Under the pieces are notes generated by a model. It ran no database searches. It saw nothing but the letters and a program-made list of their open reading frames with translations, and was not told where the DNA came from. This document shows positions 53,834 to 64,000 of a stretch of DNA of 64,000 nt, one piece after another (within the stretch, counting starts at the first letter, position 1; every line of letters starts with the position of its first letter). Location: NCBI RefSeq assembly GCF_048569485.1, contig NC_134354.1, forward strand, positions 336,181,643 through 336,245,642, written 5' to 3'. Position numbers and translations under genes: made by a program. Source of the stretch: Anomaloglossus baeobatrachus. Taxonomy: Eukaryota > Chordata > Amphibia > Anura > Aromobatidae.

Positions 53834-54852
53834 CGTCTTCAGGATTATATCAAGAGGTCATTGCCACCATGAGACAGGCTAGGAAGCCCACGTCCGCTAA
53901 GATCTACCACAGAACGTGGAGGATATTCTTATCCTGGTGCTCTGCTCAGGGAGTGTCTCCCTGGCCATTTGCATTGCCTACATTTCTTTCTTTCCTGCAA
54001 TCTGGGTTAGAAAAAGGTTTGTCGCTCGGCTCCCTTAAAGGGCAAGTCTCGGCGCTATCCGTCTTTTTTCAGAAGCGTCTAGCACGACTTTCTAAGGTAC
54101 GCACGTTCCTGCAGGGGGTTTGTCATATCGTACCCCCGTACAAGCGGCCGTTAGATCCATGGGATCTGAACAGGGTACTAGTTGCCCTCCAGAAGCCGCC
54201 CTTCGAGCCTCTGAGGGAGGTTTCACTTTCTAGACTATCACAGAAAGTGGCTTTTCTGGTAGCGATCACATCTCTTCGGAGAGTGTCTGAGCTAGCAGTG
54301 CTGTCATCCAAGGCTCCCTTCCTGGTCTTCCACCAGGACAAGGTAGTGCTGCGACCCATTCAGGAGTTTCTCCCGAAGGTGGTATCCTCTTTTCATCTTA
54401 ATCAGGATATCTCTTTGCCTTCTTTTTGTCCTCATGCAGTTCATCGGTATGAGAAGGATTTACATTTGTTAGATCTGGTGAGAGCACTCAGAATCTACAT
54501 TTCCCGCACGGCGCCCCTGCGCCGTTCGGATGCACTCTTTGTCCTTGTCGCTGGTAAGCGCAAAGGGTCGCAGGCTTCTAAGGCCACCCTGGCTCGATGG
54601 ATCAAAGAACCAATTCTTGAAGCCTACCGTTCTGCTGGGCTTCCGTTTCCATCAGGGCTGAAGGCCCATTCTACCAGAGCCGTGGGTGCGTCCTGGGCAT
54701 TACGACAAGAGGCTACGGCTCAACAGGTGTGCCAGGCAGCTACCTGGTCGAGTCTGCACACTTTCACCAAACATTATCAGGTGCATACCTATGCTTCGGC
54801 GGACGCCAGCCTAGGTAGAAGAGTCCTGCAGGCGGCAGTTGCCTCCCCGTAG
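53825..54852 (+). CDS. Tyrosine recombinase of DIRS copy G (open)
   Basis: The recombinase domain is read in a different frame from RT-RNase H; that frame is open from 51988, and overlapping ORFs are usual for the family. Core-binding part: RKPTSAKIYHRTWRIFLSWC and GSLKGQVSALSVFFQKR. Catalytic part: SLRRVSEL (first Arg), KAHSTRAVGASW (H-x-x-R) and FTKHYQVHTYASAD (Tyr). The protein ends soon after the Tyr, at 54852. In DIRS elements this enzyme integrates the circular DNA intermediate in place of an integrase. Confidence 0.88.
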
Positions 54853-54919
54853 GGGAGGGCTGTCTTCGCAGCTCTGACATGAGGTATTCTTTACCCACCC
54901 AGGGACAGCTTTTGGACGT

Positions 54920-55016
54920 CCCAATCGTCTGGGTCTCCCAATGGAGCGCCGAAGAAGAAGGGAATTTTGTTACTTACCGTAAATTCCTTTTCTTCTAGCT
55001 CCTATTGGGAGACCCA
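54920..55016. repeat. Internal complementary region of DIRS copy G
   Basis: The first 38 bp mirror the left end (through gcgctccattgggagaccca) and the rest mirrors the right end (through ttacggtaagtaac). This composite matches the expected junction of a circularised element. Confidence 0.88.
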
Positions 55017-56655
55017 GCACCCGCCCTGTTGTCCTTCGGGATTTTTGGTTGTTTTCGGGTACACATGTTGTTCATGTTGAATGGTTTTCAGTTCTCCGAT
55101 GTTACTTCGGAGTGAATTTGTTTAAACCAGTTATTGGCTTTCCTCCTTCTTGCTTTTGCACTAAAACTGGTGAGCCAGTGATCCCACTGGGGGTGTATAG
55201 CCAGAAGGGGAGGGGCCTTACACTTTTTAGTGTAATGCTTTGTGTGGCCTCCGGAGGCAGTAGCTATACACCCAATCGTCTGGGTCTCCCAATAGGAGCT
55301 AGAAGAAAAGGAATTTACGGTAAGTAACAAAATTCCCTTCTTTCCTCCCAAACATTTGAAAGGAAAATGAGCAGTATGTCTTATAGGGCTGCTTCTCACT
55401 TGCGAGTTTCTCGCAGTAGAGCAATGCGAGAAAAACTTGCATTGGAATCGGACACATGTTAGTGAATGATTCAGCTCGCATTTGCGATTTGTTTTCCTCA
55501 GTCCAAATCGGTGTGAGAAAAAAAAAAAATCACTGCATGCTACTTTTTTTGCGAGTTTCTCGAACCATTTTTCTCAATGATTCCCTATGGAAGCGGATTA
55601 AAAGTAGGATCACACACGCGCACCAGCGTTCACATTTGCGAGTGTGGCAGGAACTATGCTCATTAAATATTCAACAGATGAATGTGACATCACATTCCCA
55701 AAGGTAAATTAACTGACACATGTGTAATCACTTTTATCTAGTTAAGATGTTGCAGGAAACCAGCATCGCAAACGCGACACACACGGGTCGCACACGCAAG
55801 ACAAATCATTAATTTATTCAGAAATAGCATCGCAGTTGCGTTGCACTCGCACCTAACGTGAACTAAAATCAGCCGAGTTTTTTTCAGTCCAGTCGGACCG
55901 ATTTTACTCGCATAGATGTGTTTCCAGCCATAATCCAAGTGTTGCTTACTGGCAGTAGTTGAGAGGGGTAGCAGGAGAAATGCTGCGGGCCCTGTAGATG
56001 CCATCCTGAGAAGGACGGCGGACTTCAAATAATGGCGCCTAGAGTCAGCGTGTGCGCAGCTGGAGCTCTCAGCTCAAGATTTCATCTGTGAATGCATCAC
56101 CCCCAGTCCATTGATCTCCCAGCAGCGGACTTAGAGAAAATGGCACCTGGAGGCGACGTGTGTGCAGATGAGATCTTGAGCCAAGAGCTCCATTTGCGCA
56201 TGCGCCGACTCTGGGCGCCATTTCTTTGAAGCCCACACCACCGACTGTTCCTGTAAGTTGCCTATCTTAGCCCGTAGCATTGTCTTACTCCACCACCGCC
56301 CCTGCCTCCTGTGACCTCGCTCCACCACCGCCCGCTCCCAGTAAGACACAATCGGATTGTAAGACAGAACCCATTTTACCTCCCCCCCACCCCCCTCTAA
56401 ATTTGGGGTGTGTCTTATAATCCAATGCATATCTCCCCTCTTCCCACCTTAATAAAAATATTTTAAATCAGCAGACCTAATTACAACAGAATTCACTGGA
56501 GGTTGCACGGCTGACCGCGTGCAATTGGGTCTTTCCACGCCCAATATCAAGCCCAATATCAAGGAAGGAGCCTGAAATAAAGCTTTTCAAAAACCCCTAG
56601 CTAGGGAATCAAGACACTCCCATCTTGGCCAATAGATTCATAATGCTAAACTAAC

Positions 56656-56778
56656 CTAGGCCTTTACGTCCTCCTCGATTGGTGAATCTCTCCGGTACCC
56701 TGCCAAGTTGACCCTGCTCACCACAGCCAGATGTGTACAGATGCCCGTCTGAGGTAAGCATCACAAGATGATCATTCC
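56656..56778 (-). CDS. RCC1: RCC1 internal coding exon
   Basis: Encodes [20 protein letters not shown], then [30 protein letters not shown] and the FxNRGGR loop are diagnostic of RCC1. From memory, the Asp in NDHLVML corresponds to human Asp182, needed for Ran nucleotide exchange. The acceptor AG is at 56779-56780 and the donor gttagt starts at 56655. The last base begins a Glu codon completed at 31879, which confirms that these exons belong to one transcript despite the 24.8-kb intron. Confidence 0.94.
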
Positions 56779-56980
56779 CTTTAATTTTGGAAAGTTAAAA
56801 AGAAAACATAGTTAATACCAACAAACAGTAGAATACATAAGCAGACAACTATGGCATAGCGAATAATATAACAAAAGATGCTATGTGCAATACACTTTGC
56901 AGCAATGTAACCAGACTACTGAATTATGCCAATAGTAACCTTGGCCAGTTACTCTCCTGCAATCTTTAACAGTCACTCAC

Positions 56981-57077
56981 CTGAGGCTATTTTGACAACT
57001 GGTGCATTTATATGAACTTGTATGGGCACCATACTTTTCTTCATTGGCTCCAATAAACCAATAACTCCATTGTTATC
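56981..57077 (-). CDS. RCC1: RCC1 internal coding exon (most upstream one seen)
   Basis: Encodes [18 protein letters not shown], then [33 protein letters not shown] is nearly identical to mammalian RCC1 and includes the beta-wedge that contacts Ran (from memory). The acceptor tcttcttgtag ends at 57078 and the exon begins in phase 0. The donor gtgagt starts at 56980, splitting a Gly codon that the next exon completes. The intron to the next exon is 202 bp. Roughly 150 N-terminal residues are missing; no further exon was found up to 58183, so they should lie beyond DIRS copy H. Confidence 0.94.
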
Positions 57078-57347
57078 CTACAAGAAGAGTAAAGAATCAA
57101 ACGCTCGATATACAGCAAAACACAGGGAATGGAGAAGAGCTACAGACTAAAGAGACGTTACACGACTACTGCAGCCGCTCTCAGCTCTGCCAACATTGTA
57201 CACATCTGTTTAACAGGTTATGAAGGAAAAAAGGCATTTTTCCCCAAACATGCCTAATTTTTAGTTTTGTAAGCCATTGGGAAAAGCACCTTAAAATATT
57301 TTTTTGGAAACATTTGTATTTTTCAAAAGATAGTGTGCATGCATTTC

Positions 57348-57588
57348 TTAAAGGGATTTATCACTTTCTCAATAGTGCAGCTTTCCTCACAAACGGACCA
57401 GCACTTCTGTCCATAATATGGCTGCTGGTGGAGGAGCACGTGACCAGACCATCTTCTCCAACTGTAAGACATCTGGGAAAGCCGCTTTTTTGCGGATTGT
57501 CATGTGCTCCTCCACCAGCTGCCATTTCCTGGACAGTTTGAGAGGAAAGCAGCACTAACAGAAAGTGGACAACCCCGTTAAATGCACC
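57348..57588. mobile_element. Short TTAA-flanked MITE
   Basis: The ends aagggatttatcactttc and (inverted) acggggttgtccactttc are flanked by TTAA. An internal hairpin pairs ggtggaggagcacgtgac with catgtgctcctccacc. Widespread frog-type repeat (from memory). No coding region. Confidence 0.65.
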
Positions 57589-58183
57589 ATTGCCCATTCT
57601 GCCAACTGCCTTTTGAGCAAATGTAGTTTAGCAGATGTGTTGACTCCAATATCATTAGAAGTGTTGTGAATGGCACCAAACACCTGCAAAATGACTAACA
57701 ATTTAGACCCTAAAGAAATTACACTAAATTTTCACTCTAGCTTACTTTAATTTTAAATTAAGTTTGATGTAGGATTAATTACTCTAATTGTCTGCATTCA
57801 GAATAGAAGTGTGAAGTGCACAGATCCAGCCCCCATAACCAGCGTGCAGGGAAGCAGGTCTACATTAGTACGTGCAGTCAGTGGAGCCGCACAGCGTTCT
57901 AAGGAGACTGTAGGCTTCATGCCCTCGGGTGGGCACTTGTAAGTAAAGAAGACACTATGGCCCCCGAAACAAGCAGGACTAGCTTTACAAGGCAGGATAG
58001 GCACTATGGGCATGTGGTGAATGGGACTGAATGAAGGCTACAATCACACACACAGCTCATGTGCTGGTTTTATGAGCGAAAAAAAGTGGGTCCAAAAAGA
58101 GAAGCAAAGCATCAGTCTTTAATGCATTGTCTCATCAAAGCCAGGGCTGCCAAGAATAAGAAAGTATAAGATTTGCAAAGAAA
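57589..58183. other. RCC1 intron sequence without recognised content
   Basis: About 600 bp with no recognised exon, terminal repeat or RNA gene. Confidence 0.5.
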
Positions 58184-58658
58184 GAAGGGAATTTTGTTTA
58201 CTTACCGTAAATTCCTTTTCTTCTAGCTCTAATTGGGAGACCCAGACAATTGGGTGTATAGCTACTGCCTCCGGAGGCCACACAAAGTATTACACTTAAA
58301 AGTGTAAGGCCCCTCCCCTTCTGCCTATACACCCCCCGTGGGATCACGGCTGCTCAGTTTTAGTGCAAAAGCAAGAAGGAGGAAAGCCAATAAACTGGTT
58401 TAAGCAAATTCAATCCGAAGGAATATCGGAGAACTGAAACCATTCAACATGACTAACATGTATACCCCAAAAAAAAAAAAACAGGGGCGGGTGCTGGGTC
58501 TCCCAATTAGAGCTAGAAGAAAAGGAATTTACGGTAAGTAAACAAAATTCCCTTCTTCTTCGTCGCTCTATTGGGAGACCCAGACAATTGGGATGTCCAA
58601 AAGCAATCCCTGGGTGGGTAAAATAATACCTCGTGATAGGCCGTAAAATGGCCTTTTC

Positions 58659-61600
58659 CTACATGGGGGCAACCGCCGCCTGCAGGACTCTTCTACCTAG
58701 GCTGGCGTCCGCCGAAGCATAGGTATGCACCTGATAATGCTTGGTAAAAGCGTGCAGACTCGACCAGGTAGCCGCCTGGCACACCTGCTGGGCCGAAGCC
58801 TGGTGCCGTAATGCCCGGGACGCACCCACGGCTCTGGCAAAATGGGCCTTCAGCCCTGAGGGAACCGGAAGCCCCGCAGAACGGTAGACTTCAAGAACTG
58901 GTTCGTTGATCCACCGAGTCAGGGTGGATTTGGAAGCTTGCAACCCCTTACGCTGACCAGCGACAAGGACAAGAGTGCCTCCGAGTGGCGCCGGAGCGCC
59001 ATGCGGGAAAAGTAGGTTCTGAGAGCTCTCACCAGATCCAACAAAAGCAAATCCCGATCACATTGATGAACTGGATGACAAGACGGTAAGGAGATATCCC
59101 GATTGAGAAGACAGGGGGATACCACCTTAGGGAGAACTCCTGAATCGGGCGCAGAACCACCTTGTCCTGGTGAAAACACCAGGAAGGGAGATTTGCAAGA
59201 CAGCGCTGCTAGCTTGGCCACTCTCCGAGGAGACGTGACCGCCACTAGAAAAGGCCACTGTCCGTGAAAGGCGAGTAAGGGAAACATCCCTCATAGGCTC
59301 GAAAAGCGGCTTCTGGAGAGCTATTAGAACCCTGTTCAGATCCCAGGGCTCTAACGGCTGCTTGTAAGGAGGGACGATCTGACAAACCCCTTGCAGGAAC
59401 GTGCGTACCTGTTGGAGTCTGGCCAGGCGCTTCTGAAAAGACACAGAGCGCAGAGACTTGTCCCTTAAGGGAGCCGAGCGACCAACCTTTTTCCAACCTG
59501 GATTGCAGGAAGGAAAGGAAAGTAGTCAATGCCAATGGCCAGGGAGAAACGTCCTGAGCCGAGCACCAAGCTAAGAATATCTTCCACGTCCTGTGGTAGA
59601 TCTTGGTAGAGCTTGGTTTCCTAGCCTATCCCATGGAGGCAATGACCTCTTGAGATAATCCTGAAGACGCTAGGATCCAGGACTCAATGGCCACACAGTC
59701 AGGTTCAGGGCCGCAGAATTCAGATGGAAAAACGGCCCTTGAGACAGCAAGTCTGGCCGGTCTGGTAGTGCCCACGGTTGTCCTACCGTGAGATGCCACA
59801 TATCCGGGAACCACGACCTCCTCGGCCAGTCTGGAGCGACGAGGATGGCGCGGCGGCAGTCGGACCTGATCTTGCGTAGCACTCTGGGCAACAGCGCCAG
59901 AGGTGGGCACACATAAGGGAGCCGGAACTGCAACCAATCTTGAACTAAGGCGTCCGCCGCCAGAGCTCTGTGATCGTGAGACCGTGCCGTGAAAGCTGGG
60001 ACCTTGTTGTTGTGCCGGGACGCCATTAGGTCGACGTCCGGCATCCCCCAGCGGCGACAGATCTCCTGAAACGCGTCCGGGTGAAGAGACCATTCCCCTG
60101 CGTCCATACCCTGGCGACTGAGGAAGTCTGCTTCCCAGTTTTCTACGCCCGGGATGTGAACTGCGGATATGGTGGATGCCGTGTCTTCCCCCCACGTCAG
60201 AAACCGCCGGACTTCCTGGAAGGCTTGCCGACTGCGTGTCCCCCCTTGGTGGTTGATGCATGCCACCGCTGTGGGGTTGTCCGCCTGAATTCGGATCTGC
60301 TTGCCTTCCAGCCACTGCTGGAAGGCTCGTAGGGCAAAATACACTGCTCTGATTTCCAGAACATTGATCTGAAGGGTGGACTCCTGCTGAGTCCACGTAC
60401 CTTGAGCCCTGTGGAGGAGAAAAATTGCTCCCCACCCTGAAGACAATGAGGTGGGAAGAAGCCACCACCGAAGAGACTCCTTGGCCGCCTGAGAAAGAGA
60501 AACGTCCCTGTCGAGGGGACGTCGACTCCCCGTCCCATTGGCGGAGAATGTCCCCTTGTAGTGGACGCAGAAGAAACTGCGCGAAAGGGACTGCCTCTAA
60601 TGCTGCTACCATCTTCTCTAGGAAGTGCATGAGGCGTCTCAAGGGGTGCGACTGGCCTTGACGGAGAGATTGCACCCCTGTCTGAAGTGAACGCTGTTTG
60701 CCCAGCGGAAGTTTCACTATCGGTGATAGAGTATGAAACCCCATGCCAAGATATGTTAGCGATTGGGTCGGGGTCAGAATTGACTTTGAAAAGTTGATGA
60801 TCTACCCGAAACTCTGGAGAGTCTCCAGCGCAACGATCAGGCTGTGTTGGCATGCCTCTTGAGAGGGTGCCTTGACGAGTAGATCGTCCAAGCAAGGGAT
60901 CACAGAGTGACCATGAGAGCGCAGGACTGCTACTACTGCAGCCATGACCTTGGTGAAGACCCGTGGGGCTGTCGCCAGCCCGAAAGGCAGGGCTACGAAC
61001 TAAAGGTGTTAGTTTCCTATAACGAAGCGTAGAAACGCTGGTGCTCTGGAGCATGTCCATTGATGCTAGGAACTCTTGAGACATTGAGGCGATGACGGAG
61101 CGGAGGGATTCCATCCGGAACCGCCTGGTCTTCACATGCTTGTTGAGCAGTTTTTTAGGTCCAGAACAGGACGGAAAGACCCGTCCCTTTTGTGGCACCA
61201 CAAACAAATTGGAGTAAAAACCGTGACCTTGGTCCTGGAGAGGAACAGAGATCACCACTCCTTCTGCCTTTAGAGAGCACCCGCCTGCAGACGAGCACCG
61301 GCTCGGTCGGGAGGTGGAGAAGTTCTGAAGAATCGGGTCGGAGGACGAGAACTGAACTCGATCCTGTACTCTTGAGACAGAATGTCTCTCACCCAACGGT
61401 CTTTGACCTGTGGCAGCTAAATGTCCCCAAAGCGGGCGAGCCTGCCACCGACCGAGGATGCGGAGAGAGGAGGCCGACAGTCATGAGGAAGCTGCCTTGG
61501 TAGCGGTTCCTCCGGCTGCCTTCTTTGGGCGTGACTGAGCCCGCCAAGAATCTGAGCTCCTCTGAACCTTTTGAGTCCTTTTAGACGAGGACAATTGGGC

Positions 61601-61716
61601 CCTGCCAGAGCCTCGAAAGGACCGAAACCTCGACTGTCCCCTCCTCTGTTGGGGTTTGTTAGGTTTGGGCTGGGGTAAGGAAGAATCCTTAGACTTGGAC
61701 TGTTTAACGATTTCAT
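58659..61716 (-). pseudogene. Recombinase and RT-RNase H remains of DIRS copy H
   Basis: Recombinase blocks: AFTKHYQVHTYASADASLG and GLKAHFARAVGAS. Post-RNase H block: VDLMASRHNNKVPAFTARS and APDWPRRSWFPDMWH. RNase H: QADNPTAVACINHQGG and HIPGVENWEADFLSRQ. RT above 60700 with FYSNLFVVPQKGRVF. Several breaks; a fossil. Confidence 0.8.
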
Positions 61717-62949
61717 CTAATCTCTCACGAAACAGTCTGTCACAGAAAATGGCAATTAAGCCCTTTTTTGGAAGCAGCATCTGCCTCCATTCCCTTAACC
61801 CCAAGGCTCTGCGTACAACCACGGAGTTGGCGGACGCCCCTACCGTACTGCTCGTAGAGTCCAGGACAGCATTAATAGCGTAAGACGCAAATGCAGACAT
61901 TTGAGAGGTTAAGGACGCTACTTGCGGAACAGATGTACGTGTGACGATGTCAATCTGTGCCAGACCAGCTAAACTAATTTGTAGTGCCCATACGGCTGCG
62001 AATGCTGGAGCAAACGACGCGCCGATAGTTTCATAGATGGATTTCAACCAGAGCTCCATCTGTGTCAGTGGCATCTTTAAGGGAAGCCCCATCTTCCACT
62101 GCAACTATGGATCTAGTCGCCAGCCTGGAGATTGGAGGATCCACCTTTGGACACTGGGTCCAGCTCTTGACCACGTCAGGTGGAAAGGGATAACTTGTAT
62201 CCTTAATACGTTTGGAGAAACGCTTATCTGGATAAGCGTGGTGTTTCTGAACTGCCTCTCTGAAGTCAGAGTGGCCAGAAAAGTACTCAATTTACGCTTG
62301 AGATACTGAAATGGAATTTCTCCTGCTGTGAAGCTGACTCCTCCACTGGAGGAGCTGAGGGAGAAATATCCAACATTCCATTGATGGACGCTATAAGATC
62401 ATTCACCATGGCGTCACCATCCGGTGTGTCCGGCTTGAGAGCGGTCTCAGGATCAGAGTCCTGATCAGCTACGTCTGCCTCATCATTAGAGTCCTCCTGC
62501 TGGGACCCTGACCAGTGATGAAGCCGAGTGCCGCTCCCAGCGAGCTCGCTTAGGCTGTCTGGGACTGTTGTCCGTGTCAGAGCCTTCACCCTGGGATGCA
62601 TGGGACCTCCCCGGAGCACTGATTTGTTCCAAATGAGGGTGGCCCGGGAGCATTGAATCAACATTGCCCATGGTCTGTCTGGACTGCAAAGTCTCTAAGA
62701 TGTTAGTCATAGTCACAGACAATCTATCAGCCGAAACTGCCCCTCCGTCCCTTTCCCTGGACAGGGTTCACAGGTGGTTCCTTTGGCCACCTCTAGCAGA
62801 GACCCCGGCTGAGCGAGTGCTACAGGGGAGCATTGCACACAATGGGGGTCAGTGGAACCTGCCGGTGGAACGGTATCACATGCAGTACAAGCAGCGTAGA
62901 AAGCCTGTGCCTTGGCACCCTTGCTTTTTTGCTGCTGTTGTCTAGCCAT
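61481..62949 (-). pseudogene. ORF1 (gag-like) of DIRS copy H
   Basis: Starts with ATG at 62949 ([20 protein letters not shown]), followed by the Cys cluster CTACDTVPPAGS ... HCVQC. Core fragments such as SFAPAFAAVWALQ are recognisable further on. Broken in several places. Confidence 0.72.
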
Positions 62950-63180
62950 CTAGGATAGTATATAGCCAAGAATAGCGACCGTACAGTGCAATGTATAGCA
63001 TACAAGCATAAAGTACAAATGAACACTTCAGCACATGCAATACACGCAGCATAGAAAGCTTGTGCCTTAGCACCCTTGCTTTTTGCTGCTCTTGTCTAGC
63101 CATCTAGGAGGGTATATATCCAAGAATAGCGACCGTACAGTGCAGTGTATAGCATACAAGCATAAAGTACAAATGACCAC
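62880..63180. repeat. Tandem copies of the ORF1-start segment in DIRS copy H
   Basis: Two units of about 140 bp containing gcatagaaagc, ccttgctttttgctgct, a tagcgaccgtacagtgca block and atagcatacaagcataaagt. Equivalent to the triplicated segment of copy E. Confidence 0.82.
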
Positions 63181-64000
63181 TTCGGCATTAGTGGGGTCAG
63201 CACTTCAGGTGCTGCTTACCGCCCGCACAAAGGCGGGTGTGTGGTCGCCAGAATCCTGTGACTGGTTGCCCAGAGCTTGTCTCCCTTCTCCAGCTCGGAC
63301 TGCATGCAGGAATGGCCGCCGGCGTCCTGTGAAGAGGGGCGGGCCGTGGGCGTGCCCCAGACAAGAGCGGGAAACTGGCGTCCCACTGTGTCCAGTGAGG
63401 GGGCTGGAGAATGCAAAGCAGACTCCAGCTCTCGGCGCTGACTTTCTGTACAGCGTCCCGCCCCTCCCCTGACTGGCAGGGCTGGGGGCGGGAACGAAAC
63501 GAAAACTAGGCCGCAAAGCCGGGGACTCGAGTAATAAGCGCGGCCGTCCTATGCACGGCCAGCGCGGAAGTCCCCGGCGCACCACAAGTCCCAGCCGCGC
63601 CACAGTGTAAAACACCCAGCAGCGGCCGGCGCGGCAGTTCCTAATACATAAATTCACTCAGCTAAGCTGCAGTGAATAAAAGCACAAGCGCTCCGCGCTG
63701 TTGTCCCCGGCGCACTAACACTCCCAGCAATGCTGGTGTGTGTGTGCGCGATGTGTACGGAGACACAGAGTACCTTAATGTAGCAGGGCCCTGTCCCTGA
63801 CGATACTCAGCTCCATATCCAGCAGGTTCTCTGGGTCTGTGGATGGAGCCCGGTCTCAGTGCCTGGAGACCTGTAAGATCCCACTTCACCCAGAGCCCTG
63901 AGGGGGATAAGGAAGGAAAGCAGCATGTGGGCTCCAGCCTCCGTACCCGCAATGGATACCTCAACCTTACAAACACCGCCGACAGAAAGTGGGGTGAGAA

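Larger units (their letters stand above)
49344..55340 (+). mobile_element. DIRS1-like retrotransposon copy G (plus strand, close to whole)
   Basis: A complete-length element of 6.0 kb. Left terminal repeat about 49344-49495, leader to 50518, ORF1 50519-51936, RT-RNase H 51686-53833, recombinase to 54852, internal complementary region 54920-55016, right terminal repeat about 55170-55340. The complementary region joins the mirror of the left end (cccaatcgtctgggtctccc) to the mirror of the right end, as expected for DIRS. RT-RNase H and recombinase are open; about two or three breaks affect ORF1. It is the only copy on the plus strand, antisense to RCC1. Confidence 0.94.
49313..56428. mobile_element. 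Decayed cgtatttttcgg-type MITE, split by DIRS copy G
   Basis: A left remnant at 49313-49343 (catatttttaaggattataa) and a body at 55341-56428 ending tgtgtcttataatcc are the two halves of a MITE related to the one at 46509-47247. Its body has an inverted repeat of about 60 bp (56031-56095 against 56169-56225, atggcgcc ... ggcgccat). DIRS copy G lies between. An extra segment rich in ttgcgag/ctcgca at about 55380-55900 may be a further insertion that I could not resolve. Confidence 0.55.
58184..64000 (-). mobile_element. DIRS1-like retrotransposon copy H (left end beyond the window)
   Basis: Minus-strand element with right terminal repeat from 58184 and internal complementary region about 58495-58592. 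Parts: recombinase 58659-59620, RT-RNase H 59626-61716, ORF1 61481-62949, leader from 62950 to the edge. The leader and ORF1 start (MARQQQQKSKGAK) resemble copy E, so E and H form a third subfamily. About six or more breaks. The palindrome and left terminal repeat should lie just beyond 64000. Confidence 0.9.

Noticed and set aside
49344-55340. Retrovirus or Gypsy LTR element
   Set aside because: Terminal repeats are inverted, not direct, and a tyrosine recombinase replaces the DDE integrase. No protease or envelope was recognised.

Overview
The window is vertebrate genomic DNA, most likely from a frog or another amphibian. Three things point there: spliced exons of RCC1; at least eight tyrosine-recombinase (DIRS1-like) retrotransposons of about 6 kb; and non-autonomous DNA transposons of types common in anuran genomes (TTAA-flanked, hAT, Tc1/mariner-pogo). 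The species call is inference. No bacterial, plasmid or CRISPR features were seen.

Only one host gene was recognised: RCC1, the Ran guanine-nucleotide exchange factor and chromatin-binding beta-propeller, on the minus strand. Six exons covering about the last 271 residues lie at 56981-57077, 56656-56778, 31727-31879, 7216-7335, 6977-7129 and 6623-6792. Splice sites and codon phases agree at every junction. Two introns are about 24-25 kb because transposons fill them; the other three in the window are 86-202 bp. The upstream exons are not visible and probably lie beyond the right edge.

Layout: 1-1584, 5' part of a minus-strand DIRS element (A). 1786-3958, a Tc1/mariner-like transposon interrupted by a hAT-like element that carries a minisatellite. 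4259-6033, a frog-type repeat interrupted by a long inverted-repeat element. 6117-7335, the last three RCC1 exons and 3' UTR. 7404-31271, a nest of four DIRS elements: B contains C and D, and D contains E. 31727-31879, an RCC1 exon. 32068-44656, DIRS element F, whose leader contains fifteen apparently identical 434-bp satellite units flanked by TA runs. 44678-49312, a row of DNA-transposon MITEs. 49344-55340, DIRS element G on the plus strand, inserted in a MITE. 56656-57077, two RCC1 exons. 58184 to the end, DIRS element H, cut by the window edge.

The DIRS copies share one architecture: inverted terminal repeats; a GC-rich leader of about 1 kb; ORF1 with a Cys-rich N-terminus; RT-RNase H; a tyrosine recombinase; and an internal complementary region near the right end that mirrors both termini. 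They are treated here as fossils. G and D look closest to whole; E and H look the most decayed. The most unusual structures are the satellite array inside F, the four-level nest, and splice-site-like sequences built into the DIRS termini in the same sense as RCC1.
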